From Mycobacterium sp. shizuoka-1 (GTDB lineage Bacteria > Actinomycetota > Actinomycetes > Mycobacteriales > Mycobacteriaceae), in contig NZ_BEWG01000007.1 in NCBI RefSeq assembly GCF_002723835.1, positions 62,001-126,000 of the forward strand: a stretch of DNA of 64,000 nucleotides, given 5' to 3'. The translations under genes were made by a program, and so were the position numbers. Every line of letters begins with the position of its first letter. Within the stretch, counting starts at the first letter, position 1. Below are positions 28,164-36,577 of the stretch, piece after piece. A model generated the notes under the pieces. That model was given only the letters and a program-made list of their open reading frames with translations. It made no database searches and was not told where the DNA came from.

Positions 28164-28477
28164 TGCGCGCTGCAGTCCAGTGACACCGAGATGGTCTGGC
28201 TGGTGATGACCGGCACCAAGATGGTGCGGTCGTTGCCCCGGCCCGGACCGGTATAGGGCACCCACTGGGTGACGGTCTGCGGGTTACGCACATTGGTGAC
28301 CACACACTTCGACATCGGTCCCGTCCCGATCCGGTCGATGTTGACGGTGTAGCCCTGCTGCTGCAACTGGTTGATCGTGCTCTGGGCCGAATCGTCCGCC
28401 CATGCCGTCGCGGCCGGGCCCGCGATGATGCCACCCACTGCTGCCGCCACCGCGGCCAGCGTCGCTGCGGTTCGCAT
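28160..28477 (-). CDS. Small secreted protein, conserved mycobacterial type
   Basis: The 105-residue protein starts at ATG 28477, preceded by GGAGGCGCG. A signal peptide spans residues 1-28 (cut after AWA). The mature protein has a helical start (QSTINQLQQQGYTVNID) and two Cys, in SKCVVTNV and SLDCSAH, likely disulfide-bonded. This layout (a short exported domain beginning 'IN.L...GY.V..') recurs in mycobacterial secreted proteins of unknown function. Its stop overlaps that of the convergent Ddn-like gene. Confidence 0.75.
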   Translation of the reverse strand: MRTAATLAAVAAAVGGIIAGPAATAWADDSAQSTINQLQQQGYTVNIDRIGTGPMSKCVVTNVRNPQTVTQWVPYTGPGRGNDRTILVPVITSQTISVSLDCSAH

Positions 28478-28760
28478 GACCGCGCCTCCTCGTCTTCGAC
28501 CCAATGATCCTCAAGGTACATCGCCGCCACCACCCAAAACGTTCCGCGGACGGGGCTCCGTTTCGCCGGCAGAGAAACCGTGCGCCGAATTGCTTTCTGA
28601 CTGAGCTTGTTTAGCCCGTGCGGGGCGGGGCAACCCGAAGCCAGGGCAGGCAGCGCGTCGCGAATCAACAACGGAGTTCGCGGCGATGGGCAGGCCCGGG
28701 GATGCATTGGTGCTCATGTGCCACATCCTGCACAGCATCCACAGCCATCGAGGAGGACCC

Positions 28761-28994
28761 ATGGCAGACAACAGCGGACCCGAAGAGGGCATCAAGGGCG
28801 TCGTCGAAGACGTCAAGGGCAAGGCCAAGGAGGCCGTCGGCACCGTCACCGGGCGTGGCGACCTCACCGAGGAAGGCAAGGCCCAGCAGGACAAGGCCGA
28901 CGCCCAGCGTGATGCCGCAGCCAAGGAGGCCGAGGCCGACAAGGCCCGCGCCGAGGCCAAAACTCAAGAAAAGCGCCAAGAGGCGCATCAGTAG
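28761..28994 (+). CDS. CsbD-family stress protein
   Basis: The 77-residue, highly charged protein starts at ATG 28761 behind GAGGAGGA. It has the CsbD signature (GIKGVVEDVKGKAKEAVGTV, then TGRGDLTEEGKAQQDK) and a Lys/Glu/Ala-rich helical tail. CsbD proteins are induced by general stress in many bacteria; in mycobacteria the family is often named microaggregate-binding protein. It is monocistronic, closed by a very strong hairpin. Confidence 0.88.
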   Translation: MADNSGPEEGIKGVVEDVKGKAKEAVGTVTGRGDLTEEGKAQQDKADAQRDAAAKEAEADKARAEAKTQEKRQEAHQ

Positions 28995-29003
28995 CGAACA
29001 CGC

Positions 29004-29038
29004 CACAGGCCCGGCCGGTGCATCCGGCCGGGCCTGTG
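29004..29038. terminator. Strong bidirectional hairpin terminator
   Basis: A perfect 15-bp GC-rich stem (left arm CACAGGCCCGGCCGG at 29004-29018) encloses the loop TGCAT. It lies between the convergent csbD-like and ynfA-like genes, 5 bp from the latter's stop. Confidence 0.85.
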
Positions 29039-29043
29039 CGCGA

Positions 29044-29376
29044 TCAGGTGCCCCTCGGGGCGTACATGATCAACCCCACGCCCGCCAGGCAGATCAGCGA
29101 CCCGGTCACATCCCAGCGGTCTGGCCGGAACCCGTCGGCCACCATTCCCCACAGCAACGAGCCCGCCACGAAGACACCGCCGTATGCCGCAAGAATCCGG
29201 CCGAAATGTGCATCAGGCTGCAGGGTTGCCACGAAACCATAAGCGCCCAAAGCGATTACACCGAGCCCGATCCACGCCCAGCCGCGGTGTTCGCGCACCC
29301 CCTGCCAGACCAGCCAGGCGCCCCCGATCTCCAGCAGCGCCGCGGCCACGAACAATGCGATCGATTTGCCCACCAT
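29044..29376 (-). CDS. YnfA/UPF0060 family membrane protein
   Basis: The 110-residue protein has four transmembrane helices and the YnfA signatures [45 protein letters not shown]-type segments and [12 protein letters not shown]. It belongs to the small-multidrug-resistance-like family; transport activity is suggested for some members but not settled. I chose ATG 29376 to match the family N-terminus; ATG 29388 adds four residues. Confidence 0.88.
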   Translation of the reverse strand: MVGKSIALFVAAALLEIGGAWLVWQGVREHRGWAWIGLGVIALGAYGFVATLQPDAHFGRILAAYGGVFVAGSLLWGMVADGFRPDRWDVTGSLICLAGVGLIMYAPRGT

Positions 29377-29471
29377 GGCGCTCAGCATGGCACGGACGAC
29401 CGGTCACAACCGCGGCGCGCAGTTGCCAACGACACAGTGTGTGCACGCGGCCAGCGGTGAACACCACGGCC

Positions 29472-30500
29472 ATGACCACGACAGCGCCGGCACGCAACCG
29501 CATCCGGCTGTGCCACCAGGTCCTTCGCCTCGACGACGGGCACCGCGTCGGCGTCTCGGTCGGTGGTCACGGCACGCCCCTGGTCTTCCTGCACGGCTAC
29601 GGGATGACCGCGGCGGCCTATCGGCGCCTGCTGCGCCGCCTCGGTGGCCTGGGATTCACGGTGATCGCTTTCGACGCCGCAGGCCACGGCAGCACCCCGA
29701 CTCTTCCGGCTGACGCCACCCTGGAAGCCCGGGTCGACCTCACCCTGCGGGCCCTCGACGCGCTGGGCGTCGACCGGGCGGTGTTCCTCGGCCACTCGAT
29801 GGGTGGGCGGATGATCGTCGACCTGGCGGCCCGGGCACCCGAACGCGTGGTGGCCGCGGTGCTGCTGAACGCGGCAGCCGGCGCGCCGTTCGACGAGTCG
29901 ATCGCACCGGGGCGCCGGTCGCCGCGGGCGATCGTGGGTCGTCTGTTCGCCGCGGTCGTCGATGCCCAGGGTGACCCCAGGCATCTGCCGGCCGCCGAAC
30001 TGCTCGGCTATGTGCGGCTGATGTCCGGCGTCCTGGCTCGAAACGTCCGGGCGCCGTGGGGCCTGACCGGAGCGCTGCGCGCGATTCTGGGCTCGGGCGA
30101 CTTCGGCGCCAAGCTTGCCGCCATGCGCGACCACGCGGTGCCGACCATCGTGGTGCATGGCGACAAGGACGGCGTCGTGCCGTTCGACAATGCCTACGAC
30201 ATGGCCGAGCGGGCCGACGCCACGCTGTATCGAGTGCCCGGCGCACACCATTCCTGGATGCTGGCCCGGCCACGGCAGGCCGCCGACATGATGCGCCAAC
30301 TTCTCGACGCCGAACTCGGCCGAATTCTGGCCGCGGCGAATCGGCCTGCCGATGCCCGCGTGCTGGGGCCCGACGAGATCGATCCGGTCGAGCTCGACCT
30401 GCTGCGGTCGCCGGCCCGCCGCTGCCCGGGCCGGCCGCAGTGGCGCCGGATCAGTCTGCGGTGGTCGCGCCGGGTCACACTGGTTGCGCTGACCGGGTAG
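29472..30500 (+). CDS. Alpha/beta hydrolase
   Basis: The 342-residue protein has the alpha/beta hydrolase fold: oxyanion segment FLHGYGM, nucleophile elbow GHSMGGRM (Ser), acid in HGDKDGVVPF, and His in GAHHSWML. The C-terminal 55 residues (after the hydrolase domain) are Arg-rich and unassigned. Reaction unknown; esterase, lipase or C-C hydrolase are all possible. ATG 29472 has only a weak ribosome site. The next gene, an acyl-CoA synthetase, starts 46 bp later on the same strand. Confidence 0.82.
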   Translation: MTTTAPARNRIRLCHQVLRLDDGHRVGVSVGGHGTPLVFLHGYGMTAAAYRRLLRRLGGLGFTVIAFDAAGHGSTPTLPADATLEARVDLTLRALDALGVDRAVFLGHSMGGRMIVDLAARAPERVVAAVLLNAAAGAPFDESIAPGRRSPRAIVGRLFAAVVDAQGDPRHLPAAELLGYVRLMSGVLARNVRAPWGLTGALRAILGSGDFGAKLAAMRDHAVPTIVVHGDKDGVVPFDNAYDMAERADATLYRVPGAHHSWMLARPRQAADMMRQLLDAELGRILAAANRPADARVLGPDEIDPVELDLLRSPARRCPGRPQWRRISLRWSRRVTLVALTG

Positions 30501-30546
30501 CCCATCCCGGGGTTCTGGGCGAGCCCGCCACGATAGATTCGGGCCC

Positions 30547-32178
30547 ATGCACAGCACCATGCAGGACTTCCCCCTGACCATCGCCGCGATCTTGCGGTAC
30601 GCCGTCACCGTGCACGGTGACCGGACGGTGACCACCGCGACCGGCGACGGCGGCTTCCGGCACGCCACGTACCGGGAGGTGGGCCACCAGGCCGGCCGGC
30701 TGGCCAACGCGTTGCGCCGACTCGGCGTGACCGGAGACGACCGGGTCGCGACGTTCATGTGGAACAACCAGGAGCACCTGGAGGCGTACGTTGCGGTCCC
30801 GTCGATGGGTGCGGTGCTGCACACCCTGAACATCCGGCTGTTCCCCGAGCAGATCGAATTCGTGGCCTACGAGGCCGAGGACAAGGTGGTGATCGCCGAC
30901 CTGTCTCTGGCGCCGATCCTGGCTCCGGTGTTGCCCCGGATGGAGACGGTCCACACCGTGATCGCGGTCGGCGCCGGCGATCTGGCCCCGTTCGAGGCTT
31001 CGGGCAAGCGCGTGCTGCGCTACGACGAGGTCACCGCCGCCGAATCGGACGACTTCGACTGGCCGGATGTCGACGAAAACTCGGCCGCGGCAATGTGTTA
31101 CACCAGCGGGACCACCGGCCACCCGAAGGGTGTGGTGTACGGGCATCGGTCGAGCTATCTGCATTCGATGGCGGTGTGCAGCGGTAACGGGATGGGATTG
31201 AGCTTCTCGGACAAGGCTTTCCCGATCGTGCCGATGTTCCACGCCAACGCCTGGGGTCTGCCCTACGCCGCGCTGATGGCCGGAGCCGACATCGTGCTGC
31301 CCGATCGCTTCATGGACGCGACCTCGCTGGTCACCCTGATCGAGACCCAGCGCCCGACGGTGGCCGGCGCGGTCCCGACCATCTGGAACGACGTGATGAA
31401 CCACCTGGACCGCAATCCCGGCCACGACATTTCGTCGCTGCGCCTGGTCGCCTGCGGCGGTTCGGCTGTCCCGGTGTCACTGATGAAGACCTTCGAAGAG
31501 AAGCACGGAGTGCAGATCCGCCAGCTGTGGGGGATGACCGAGACCTCTCCGATGGCCACCCTGGCCTGGCCGGCCCCGAATACGCCTGCCGACAAGCAGT
31601 GGGAGATCCGCGGGACGCAGGGGAGGCCGATGTGCGGGGTGGAGGCCCGCATCGTCGACGACGAGGGTGCTCAGCTGCCCAATGACGGCGAGGCGGTCGG
31701 GGAACTCGAGGTGCGCGGTCCGTGGATCACCGGGTCGTACTACCGCAACACCGACGAGTCCAAGTTCCAGTCCGGCTGGCTGCGCACCGGTGACGTCGGC
31801 CGCATCGACGAGCAGGGCTACATCACGCTCACCGACCGGGCCAAGGACGTGATCAAGTCCGGCGGCGAGTGGATCTCGTCGGTGGAGCTGGAGAACCACC
31901 TCATCGGCCACCCGGCGGTGCGCGAGGCCGCGGTGGTCGGAGTGCCCGACGAGCGCTGGCAGGAGCGCCCGCTGGCGGCCGTCGTGGTCCAGGACGGGGC
32001 TGAGGTGACACCGGAAGAACTACGGGAGTTCCTTGCGGACAAAGTCGTTCGGTGGTGGCTGCCCGAGCGGTGGACGTTCGTCGACGAGATCCCGCGGACC
32101 AGCGTCGGCAAGTACGACAAGAAGACCATCCGGGCTCGGCACGCCGACGAGGCCTACGAGGTCACCTACGTGTCCTAG
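30547..32178 (+). CDS. Fatty acyl-CoA synthetase (FadD-type AMP-forming ligase)
   Basis: The 543-residue adenylate-forming enzyme has the P-loop CYTSGTTGHPKGV, the A5 motif QLWGMTETSP, the A7 motif WLRTGDVG, and the A10 lysine in PRTSVGKYDKK. It closely resembles the medium/long-chain acid and DmdB-like CoA ligases of actinobacteria. It would activate a carboxylic acid with ATP and CoA for beta-oxidation or lipid synthesis. Chain length is not deducible. It is followed by a possible hairpin terminator. Confidence 0.9.
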   Translation: MHSTMQDFPLTIAAILRYAVTVHGDRTVTTATGDGGFRHATYREVGHQAGRLANALRRLGVTGDDRVATFMWNNQEHLEAYVAVPSMGAVLHTLNIRLFPEQIEFVAYEAEDKVVIADLSLAPILAPVLPRMETVHTVIAVGAGDLAPFEASGKRVLRYDEVTAAESDDFDWPDVDENSAAAMCYTSGTTGHPKGVVYGHRSSYLHSMAVCSGNGMGLSFSDKAFPIVPMFHANAWGLPYAALMAGADIVLPDRFMDATSLVTLIETQRPTVAGAVPTIWNDVMNHLDRNPGHDISSLRLVACGGSAVPVSLMKTFEEKHGVQIRQLWGMTETSPMATLAWPAPNTPADKQWEIRGTQGRPMCGVEARIVDDEGAQLPNDGEAVGELEVRGPWITGSYYRNTDESKFQSGWLRTGDVGRIDEQGYITLTDRAKDVIKSGGEWISSVELENHLIGHPAVREAAVVGVPDERWQERPLAAVVVQDGAEVTPEELREFLADKVVRWWLPERWTFVDEIPRTSVGKYDKKTIRARHADEAYEVTYVS

Positions 32179-32196
32179 CGCCGAAACCGACACACG

Positions 32197-32223
32197 GGCG
32201 CGAGATCGCGAGTAGATCGCGCC
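32197..32223. terminator. Possible hairpin terminator
   Basis: GGCGCGA and TCGCGCC are 7-bp complementary arms separated by 13 bases that can pair in part, followed by CATTTCGT. It lies between the convergent FadD-type and WhiB genes. Confidence 0.35.
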
Positions 32224-32326
32224 ATTTCGTCAATCTCGGTGGGCGAACCCGACGGCTCGCCGGCCTTGGTGACCACTGAATGCCACATCATCATCCACCT
32301 AACCTCTTTTGACGATCATCGGTTGA

Positions 32327-32602
32327 TCACGAGACGGCGCGCTTGCGCATGGCGTTGCGTTCCGCCGGCGTCGTCGCGCCCCAGACTCCATGCTGCTCGG
32401 AGATTTCCATTGCATAGGTCAAGCAACGCCGACGAACGTTGCAGGACAGGCAGATCCGCTTGGCATTCGCCTCATGCGCAGTGCGAAGCGAGCCTTTCTC
32501 GGTGGAAGCAAGAAAGAAGACCTCGATCGGCATACCGCGGCAGCGGGCCTGCAGCCGCCACTCCTGATCAGGATCGAGTGAGTGGTGTGCTCGTTCGGTC
32601 AA
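32327..32602 (-). CDS. WhiB-family iron-sulfur protein coupled to the zinc-independent ribosomal operon
   Basis: The 91-residue protein has the four WhiB cysteines (C21, C51, C54, C60, spaced Cx29Cx2Cx5C) that hold a [4Fe-4S] cluster, then the G[V/I]WGG-like turn GVWGATTP and a basic tail. WhiB proteins act as redox-sensitive transcription factors, usually with the primary sigma factor. The start appears to be TTG at 32602, overlapping the rpmE stop (TTGA), so it is translationally coupled behind mrf and rpmE. That makes a Zur-controlled WhiB likely. It is not obviously WhiB1-7 by sequence alone. Confidence 0.88.
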   Translation of the reverse strand: MTERAHHSLDPDQEWRLQARCRGMPIEVFFLASTEKGSLRTAHEANAKRICLSCNVRRRCLTYAMEISEQHGVWGATTPAERNAMRKRAVS

Positions 32603-32856
32603 CGGCGCTCACCGTACCGACGCCGGAACTTCTCGACCTGACCGGCGGTGTCCATGATCCGTCGCGCGCCGGTCCAAAACGGATGGGAATCCGAGCTGAC
32701 TTCGACCATCACCAGCGGATAGGTCGCGTGCCCATCAGCCGTCTCGAGATCGATGGTTCGCGAGGTGGTGATGGTGGAGCGGGTCAGGAACGTCGCACCG
32801 GTCGTGGCGTCTTGGAAGACCACCGGTCGGTACTCGGGGTGGATGCCAGGCTTCAT
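32599..32856 (-). CDS. rpmE2: Ribosomal protein bL31, type B (zinc-independent)
   Basis: The 85-residue protein is the long, type B L31 ([37 protein letters not shown]). It has no CxxC zinc motif and so can replace zinc-binding L31 when zinc is scarce. Its ATG overlaps the mrf stop (ATGA), and its stop overlaps the whiB start. Confidence 0.93.
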   Translation of the reverse strand: MKPGIHPEYRPVVFQDATTGATFLTRSTITTSRTIDLETADGHATYPLVMVEVSSDSHPFWTGARRIMDTAGQVEKFRRRYGERR

Positions 32857-34049
32857 CGCTCGTCTCCGTACTTCGTTGTGGGGTTAACCAATTCGGCATG
32901 TGTGGGTGATTCGTCACACGGGTCCTCATGCCAGTCGCCAAACGGGTCACCAAAACGCGGCCAACGCTCGGGATGGGCCATTTCGTCATCGGTCAGCAAC
33001 GCGGCCCGCAGCGTCGCGGTGATCTCGTCGGGGTCGGCTCCGCAGGCCAGCGCCACCATGGCGGTTCGGCGGTCGCCGTAGCGGTCGTCCCAGATCAGTC
33101 CGGCCAGTGCCCGGCGTTCGGACTCCACATAGACGAGCTCCGAATCATCCATGGCAGCAAGCCATTTGCCGCCCGAACTGACGCGCAGGCCGCCGCCGGC
33201 CGACTCCAGGTACATCATCTGATCGGGCTGGCTGGCCAGCCAGAGGCGACCACGGGTGCGCACCACCCCGGTCAGCAGGACATCGACCGCGTCGTGCAGC
33301 CGGTGCGGGTGGAAGGGCCGGTCGGCGTCGAACTCGACGAGGGCGACGTCGCCGTCGGCGTTCAGCGGGGGCTGACCGGCCAACAGCGGGCCGCACGGGT
33401 CATCACTGCCACCGCGGCGGGCGGTGGATTCCAGATTCGCCAGCGCCTCCTCGATGTGCTCCTCGGCCTGGAGGATCCACGCGCGAGGGGCAAGGCGACG
33501 GAGTACCGCCAGGGTCCTGGGGTCCAGCTGCGGTGCCAGCACGACGTCGGCGAATTCGGTCTGTCCGACCACGACTTGGGCGACGGTGCGCCCGTCGTCG
33601 AGTTCGTCGTCACCCAGCGCGCTGGGTAGCCATTCGCCGCCATCCTGGCAGGTGATCACCCCCGCGATCTCGACGTCGCGCGCGGCCGGGCCGTCGGCGA
33701 AGCCCGGACCCAGGCGTACTCGAACATGGTTGATCGCCCAGCAGATCGGCTCGGGCTCCAGCCACGGCGCCAGGTGCACCACGATCCGGTCGACATCGTC
33801 GCGACGGTGCAGCCGGCGCAAGAGGACCAACAGGTCGTTACGCACCGTGCAGGACAGGCAACCGTGGGACAGCTCGAGGGCGCAGTCCGCGGTTGTCGGG
33901 ATCTGGTTTTGCATGGTGGTCACCAGGCGATGTACGACGTGACCGTCGAATCGATGCCGTACGACCAGCGTTCGCTCGTGGCGCAGTAGGACTCTGGCCG
34001 CGGCGTCGGTATCGCCTTGTCCCGTGACGAGCAGTACCGGGGTCCGCAC
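32853..34049 (-). CDS. mrf: CobW-derived Mrf-like ribosome hibernation factor
   Basis: The roughly 398-residue protein has the COG0523/CobW layout but a degraded P-loop: [15 protein letters not shown], with no GKT, so it is probably not a GTPase. A CxxC remains in SHGCLSC. This matches Mrf of M. smegmatis, a factor encoded with the zinc-independent ribosomal proteins that recruits the hibernation factor MPY to ribosomes under zinc limitation (established for that species; assignment here by family and context). I chose GTG 34049, preceded by GGGAGG; ATG 34079 lies inside the Zur-like box. It leads the mrf-rpmE-whiB operon. Confidence 0.85.
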   Translation of the reverse strand: MRTPVLLVTGQGDTDAAARVLLRHERTLVVRHRFDGHVVHRLVTTMQNQIPTTADCALELSHGCLSCTVRNDLLVLLRRLHRRDDVDRIVVHLAPWLEPEPICWAINHVRVRLGPGFADGPAARDVEIAGVITCQDGGEWLPSALGDDELDDGRTVAQVVVGQTEFADVVLAPQLDPRTLAVLRRLAPRAWILQAEEHIEEALANLESTARRGGSDDPCGPLLAGQPPLNADGDVALVEFDADRPFHPHRLHDAVDVLLTGVVRTRGRLWLASQPDQMMYLESAGGGLRVSSGGKWLAAMDDSELVYVESERRALAGLIWDDRYGDRRTAMVALACGADPDEITATLRAALLTDDEMAHPERWPRFGDPFGDWHEDPCDESPTHAELVNPTTKYGDER

Positions 34050-34060
34050 CGCACCTCCCA

Positions 34061-34081
34061 TAGTGAAAACGATTTCCATTA
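34061..34081. promoter_or_regulatory. Putative Zur box 1 (mrf side)
   Basis: Read on the minus strand, the core GGAAATCGTTTTC lies in a near-palindrome ending in TAAT and CTA, close to the mycobacterial Zur consensus (TGAAAATnATTTTCA type). It sits just upstream of the mrf GTG and covers the alternative ATG. Binding would block transcription of mrf-rpmE-whiB when zinc is plentiful. Confidence 0.72.
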
Positions 34082-34115
34082 GTGCGCCTCACACGGTACA
34101 GTCCGACGCGGCACT

Positions 34116-34136
34116 TGTCGAAAACGATTTTCAATA
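34116..34136. promoter_or_regulatory. Putative Zur box 2 (rpmB side)
   Basis: The core GAAAACGATTTTC matches box 1 at 16 of 21 aligned positions. The centre lies 55 bp from box 1 and the site ends 20 bp before the rpmB GTG. A two-box divergent promoter fits zinc-dependent repression of both operons. Confidence 0.75.
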
Positions 34137-34155
34137 ATTATCGCGGGAGGTCCTC

Positions 34156-34392
34156 GTGTCCGCACGCTGCCAAGTCACCGGACGGGAACCGGGTTTCGGC
34201 AACTCGGTATCGCATTCGCATCGGCGCACCAGGCGACGCTGGTCGCCCAACATCCAGCTCAAGACCTACTACCTGCCGTCGGAGAGTCGTCGCGTCCGGC
34301 TACGGGTCAGCACCAAGGGCATCAAGGTCATCGACCGCGACGGGATCGAAGCCGTGGTCGCGCGGCTTCGCCGGGAAGGGCAGAAAATCTGA
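34156..34392 (+). CDS. rpmB2: Ribosomal protein bL28, zinc-independent paralogue
   Basis: The 78-residue L28 starts at GTG 34156 behind GGGAGG. It has the L28 core ([20 protein letters not shown]) but lacks the paired CxxC motifs of the zinc form; only one Cys remains. It opens the rpmB-rpmG-rpsN-rpsR operon, and its stop shares a base with the rpmG ATG (TGATG). Confidence 0.94.
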   Translation: MSARCQVTGREPGFGNSVSHSHRRTRRRWSPNIQLKTYYLPSESRRVRLRVSTKGIKVIDRDGIEAVVARLRREGQKI

Positions 34393-34556
34393 TGGCACGC
34401 AACGAGATTCGGCCAACGATCAAACTCCGGTCGACAGCGGGAACGGGCTACACCTACGTTACCAAGAAGAACCGGCGCAACGACCCGGATCGTCTGACCC
34501 TGCGCAAGTACGACCCGGTGGTCCGCCGACATGTCGACTTTCGTGAGGAGCGCTGA
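34392..34556 (+). CDS. rpmG2: Ribosomal protein bL33, zinc-independent paralogue
   Basis: The 54-residue L33 ([36 protein letters not shown]) contains no cysteine, so it is of the zinc-independent type. Its start overlaps the rpmB stop by one base, and rpsN begins one base after its stop. Short but fully diagnostic. Confidence 0.94.
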   Translation: MARNEIRPTIKLRSTAGTGYTYVTKKNRRNDPDRLTLRKYDPVVRRHVDFREER

Positions 34557-34557
34557 C

Positions 34558-34863
34558 ATGGCCAAAAAATCCAAGATCGTCAAGAACGACCAGCGCATCG
34601 AGATCGTGGCCAAGTATGCCGAGCGCCGCGCCGAGCTCAAACGCATCATCGCCGCACCGCACAGTTCGTTCGATGAGAAAGCCAGCGCACAAAGGGAATT
34701 GGCACGTCAACCCCGCGATGCCAGCGCGGTGCGGGTGCGTAACCGCGATGCCGTCGACGGGCGTCCGCGCGGGCATCTGCGCAAGTTCGGGCTGTCCCGG
34801 GTAAGGGTGCGGGAGCTGGCCCACCAGGGTCATCTCCCCGGAGTGCGGAAGGCGAGCTGGTGA
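34558..34863 (+). CDS. rpsN2: Ribosomal protein uS14, zinc-independent paralogue
   Basis: The 101-residue S14 starts at ATG 34558 ([13 protein letters not shown]), with the ribosome site GTGAGGAG inside the rpmG end. It has the long-form S14 signature ([30 protein letters not shown]) and no zinc cysteines; the zinc-binding form is about 61 residues long with two CxxC pairs. Its stop overlaps the rpsR GTG. Confidence 0.94.
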   Translation: MAKKSKIVKNDQRIEIVAKYAERRAELKRIIAAPHSSFDEKASAQRELARQPRDASAVRVRNRDAVDGRPRGHLRKFGLSRVRVRELAHQGHLPGVRKASW

Positions 34864-35120
34864 AAGCGAAGGCATCGCGGCGCCGGCCGGCTCCGGTCAC
34901 CGAGGGCAAACCCAGGCGAAACCAGCTCACCAGCATGGGGCTGACCACAGTGGACTACAAGGACACCGCCGCACTGCGGGTGTTCATCTCCGAGCGGGGA
35001 AAACTCCGCTCCCGCAGGGTCACCGGGCTCACAGTCGGCCAGCAACGTCAAGTCGCGCTGGCGATCAAGAACGCCCGAGAGATGGCCTTGCTGCCCTACC
35101 CGAGCTCTGCATCGAGATAG
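34860..35120 (+). CDS. rpsR2: Ribosomal protein bS18, Cys-free paralogue
   Basis: The 86-residue S18 starts at GTG 34860, overlapping the rpsN stop (GTGA). The S18 core is clear: [49 protein letters not shown]. It has no cysteine. It closes the four-gene operon. The same frame stays open for 59 codons past its stop without a start codon; I do not call a gene there. Confidence 0.94.
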   Translation: MKAKASRRRPAPVTEGKPRRNQLTSMGLTTVDYKDTAALRVFISERGKLRSRRVTGLTVGQQRQVALAIKNAREMALLPYPSSASR

Positions 35121-35303
35121 GCGTGCACACCCGAGCGCACCCCGACCGGCCCCGCCCGCTGGGTCGGGCCGATCCTCGACGTCTGCGACCTCACCGACGT
35201 CTGCGAGTGGATCGTGCAGGGCCGGTGGGATTCAAGCGCACTTCCCGCGCGCCTGCAGAGCCCGCTGATGCAATTCAGCCACGCCAGTCGGCGAAACTGA
35301 TCC

Positions 35304-36494
35304 CTACCGCTGCGCCCGCTGATACGCCGTGACGACGGCTGCCCCGCCGAGGCCGATGTTGTGCTGCAGCGCGGCGGTCACGTTGTCCACCTGGCGCTTG
35401 TCCGCGGTGCCGCGCAGCTGCCAGGTCAGCTCGGCGCACTGCGCCAGACCGGTCGCGCCCAGCGGATGGCCCTTGGAGATCAGCCCACCCGAGGGGTTGA
35501 CCACCCAGCGTCCGCCATAGGTGGTGTCGCCTGCGTCGATCAGTTCGGGTGCTTCGCCCGCGCCGCACAGGCCGAGGGCTTCATAGAGCAGTAGCTCGTT
35601 GGCCGAAAAGCAGTCGTGCAGCTCGATCACCTGGAAGTCGGCCGGGCCCAACCCGGACTGATCGTAAACCTGCTGGGCGGCCTGCACATTCATGTCGTAA
35701 CCGATGATGTTGGCCGCGCTGCCGTCGAAGGTCGACGCGAAATCGGTGGTCATCGCCTGGCCGACGATCTCGACCGCCTGATCGGCCAGCCCGTGCGTGT
35801 CGACGAACGCTTCGCTGGCCACGATCGCCGCGCCGGAACCGTCGGAGGTGGGCGAGCACTGCAGCTTGGTCAGCGGATCGGAGATCATCTTCGCGCCCAG
35901 GATGTCGTCGAGGGTGTACTCCTCCTGGAACTGCGCATACGGATTGTTCACCGAATGCTTGTGGTTCTTGTAGCCGATCTTTGCGAAATGCTCGGCGGTG
36001 GTGCCGTACTTCTTCATGTGCTCGCGACCGGCCGCACCGAACATCCACGGCGCGACGGGAAACGTCATCGAGTCGGTTTCGTTGAGAGCGACGATATGAC
36101 GCATCAGCGGCGACTCGCGATCATCGGCGCCACCACCGAGTGAGCCCGGCTGCATCTTCTCGAAACCCAGCGCGATGGTGCAGTCGGCGAGGCCGCCGCG
36201 GATGGCCTGAGCGGCCAGATACAGCGCCGTCGAGCCGGTCGAACAGTTGTTGTTGACGTTGACGATCGGGATGCCGGTCATGCCGAGCTCGTAGAGTGCC
36301 CGTTGCCCGGAGGTGGAGTCCCCCGAGCAGTAACCGACGTAACCCTGCTGCACCTCGGCGTAGTCGATTCCGGCATCGGCCAGCGCCTTGGTGCCGGACT
36401 CGTTGGCCATCTGGGGGTAGTCCCAGCCCTCTCGGCGGCCCGGCTTCTCGAACTTGGTCATTCCGACCCCGACCACGAAAACCCTGTTCGGCAT
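35304..36494 (-). CDS. Thiolase/lipid-transfer-type acyl-CoA acetyltransferase
   Basis: The 396-residue thiolase-fold protein starts at ATG 36494 behind GGAAGGG. Candidate catalytic residues are the Cys in [11 protein letters not shown], the His in [10 protein letters not shown], and GHPLGATG. It belongs to the SCP2/Ltp-like thiolases without the C-terminal sterol-carrier domain. Such proteins take part in steroid side-chain degradation as thiolases or retro-aldolases. A consensus KstR site lies upstream, shared with the divergent dehydrogenase gene, which supports a sterol role. No DUF35 partner gene is adjacent. Confidence 0.88.
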   Translation of the reverse strand: MPNRVFVVGVGMTKFEKPGRREGWDYPQMANESGTKALADAGIDYAEVQQGYVGYCSGDSTSGQRALYELGMTGIPIVNVNNNCSTGSTALYLAAQAIRGGLADCTIALGFEKMQPGSLGGGADDRESPLMRHIVALNETDSMTFPVAPWMFGAAGREHMKKYGTTAEHFAKIGYKNHKHSVNNPYAQFQEEYTLDDILGAKMISDPLTKLQCSPTSDGSGAAIVASEAFVDTHGLADQAVEIVGQAMTTDFASTFDGSAANIIGYDMNVQAAQQVYDQSGLGPADFQVIELHDCFSANELLLYEALGLCGAGEAPELIDAGDTTYGGRWVVNPSGGLISKGHPLGATGLAQCAELTWQLRGTADKRQVDNVTAALQHNIGLGGAAVVTAYQRAQR

Positions 36495-36542
36495 AGCAAT
36501 CCCTTCCGTCTGCAGTGACGATCCCGCTAGTGTAGACCCGCC

Positions 36543-36556
36543 TGTAACACGTTCTA
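36543..36556. promoter_or_regulatory. KstR-type operator
   Basis: Read on the minus strand, TAGAACGTGTTACA fits the KstR consensus TnnAACnnGTTnnA at every fixed position. It lies 49 bp upstream of the thiolase ATG and 22 bp upstream of the divergent dehydrogenase ATG. KstR represses cholesterol catabolism genes in mycobacteria. Confidence 0.72.
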
Positions 36557-36577
36557 GTTTTCCGCGGAGGAGCACCA

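Noticed and set aside
35121-35300. Open frame continuing 59 codons past the rpsR stop, with a plausible amino-acid mix
   Set aside because: There is no early start codon and no recognisable family; a gene remnant is possible but unsupported.
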